The notes under the pieces are model-generated. The model worked only from the letters and a program-made list of their open reading frames with translations, made no database searches and had not been told where the DNA came from. A stretch of DNA of 21,271 bases, from positions 1 through 21,271 of the forward strand of contig JBBSMX010000071.1 of the NCBI GenBank assembly GCA_038232935.1, read 5' to 3'. Below are positions 21,201 to 21,271 of this stretch, piece after piece. The translations under genes were made by a program, and so were the position numbers. Source of the stretch: JBBSMX01 sp038232935. GTDB taxonomy: Bacteria; Bacteroidota; Rhodothermia; Rhodothermales; JANQRZ01. Numbering within the stretch: position 1 is the first letter of the stretch; each line of letters starts with the position of its first letter.

Positions 21201-21271
21201 ATGTCCGAGTTCGCTCGTGCCGGCGAGGTCTGCCCCGCCCCCCACTGCACGGCCGCGCCCGCCATCGTCAA
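21201..21271 (+). CDS. Start of an unidentified gene, possibly an InsA-like zinc-finger transposase (runs off the window)
   Basis: An ATG at 21201 opens a GC-rich frame to the window edge reading MSEFARAGEVCPAPHCTAA then PAIV. The Cys-x4-Cys followed by a short loop and hydrophobic IV resembles the N-terminal zinc finger of IS1-type InsA proteins, where CPxC is followed by a VVRNG- or IVKNG-like strand. Only 23 residues are visible and the pattern is short, so this is a tentative reading. High GC contrasts with the preceding gene. Confidence 0.3.
   Translation, partial: MSEFARAGEVCPAPHCTAAPAIV

Noticed and set aside
19158..21271. Direct att repeat of the tRNA 3' end downstream of the recombinase
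   Set aside because: I looked for the T-arm and acceptor 3' sequence and found none; only the inverted 5' half is present.

Overview
The window looks like a chromosomal segment of a high-GC, Gram-negative member of the Bacteroidota/Rhodothermota group. Four things point there. Well-placed genes have Bacteroidetes-type promoters (TTG-N19/20-TAnnTTTG; the best is TTTG-N19-TATCTTTG in front of a tRNA). Most starts lack Shine-Dalgarno sites. An exported lipoprotein carries an NYPNPF motif of the kind found in type IX-secretion proteins of this group. FbaB, ThiO and outer-membrane barrel genes also fit. Genus cannot be told from sequence reading alone.

Layout. 1-80: start of an IS630-like transposase gene, cut by the window edge. 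262-984: exported DUF3047 protein. 1004-1193: terminator and a palindromic interspersed repeat. 1281-2954: DUF4062 protein with a nearly identical 120-bp TPR array. 2951-5222: dihydrolipoamide dehydrogenase, a lone EutN/CcmL microcompartment vertex protein, and an orphan Phd/YefM antitoxin. 5304-8163: a two-module AAA ATPase divergent from a TerC membrane protein. 8275-10898: an exported methyltransferase-like lipoprotein, a lipoprotein gene broken by one in-frame TAA, and an outer-membrane barrel. 10984-12063: class I aldolase FbaB. 12241-14077: an OLD-like AAA ATPase plus DUF3226 (TOPRIM-like) pair, probably a defence cassette. 14067-18939: a FAD oxidoreductase divergent from a thiamine-thiazole operon thiO-thiS-thiG-thiE/tenI-thiD, whose last three genes are joined by 4-nt ATGA overlaps. 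19081-19157: tRNA-Arg(ACG) with its own promoter and terminator. 19363 to the end: a tyrosine recombinase and lower-GC accessory DNA.

The two most unusual structures are at the accessory junctions. (1) The AAA/DUF3226 pair sits between two 44-bp direct copies (38/44 identical) of the 3' end of the neighbouring FAD oxidoreductase gene. The left copy still reads as the old C-terminus with a stop. The intact gene now ends in a different tail that overlaps the cassette. This looks like a small defence cassette inserted at the 3' end of a protein-coding gene. (2) The tRNA-Arg gene faces an inverted 34-bp copy of its own 5' half (33/34 identical). A -7-like hexamer lies at a similar distance behind that copy, and a tyrosine recombinase follows directly. 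Inversion between these arms would rebuild a complete tRNA on the other strand, so the locus is either a broken second tRNA left by integration or a possible invertible tRNA switch.

Metabolically, ThiO oxidises glycine to dehydroglycine, ThiS-ThiG builds the thiazole phosphate, the ThiE/TenI protein aromatises it or couples it, and ThiD makes the pyrimidine pyrophosphate. No thiF, thiC or TPP riboswitch is visible here.
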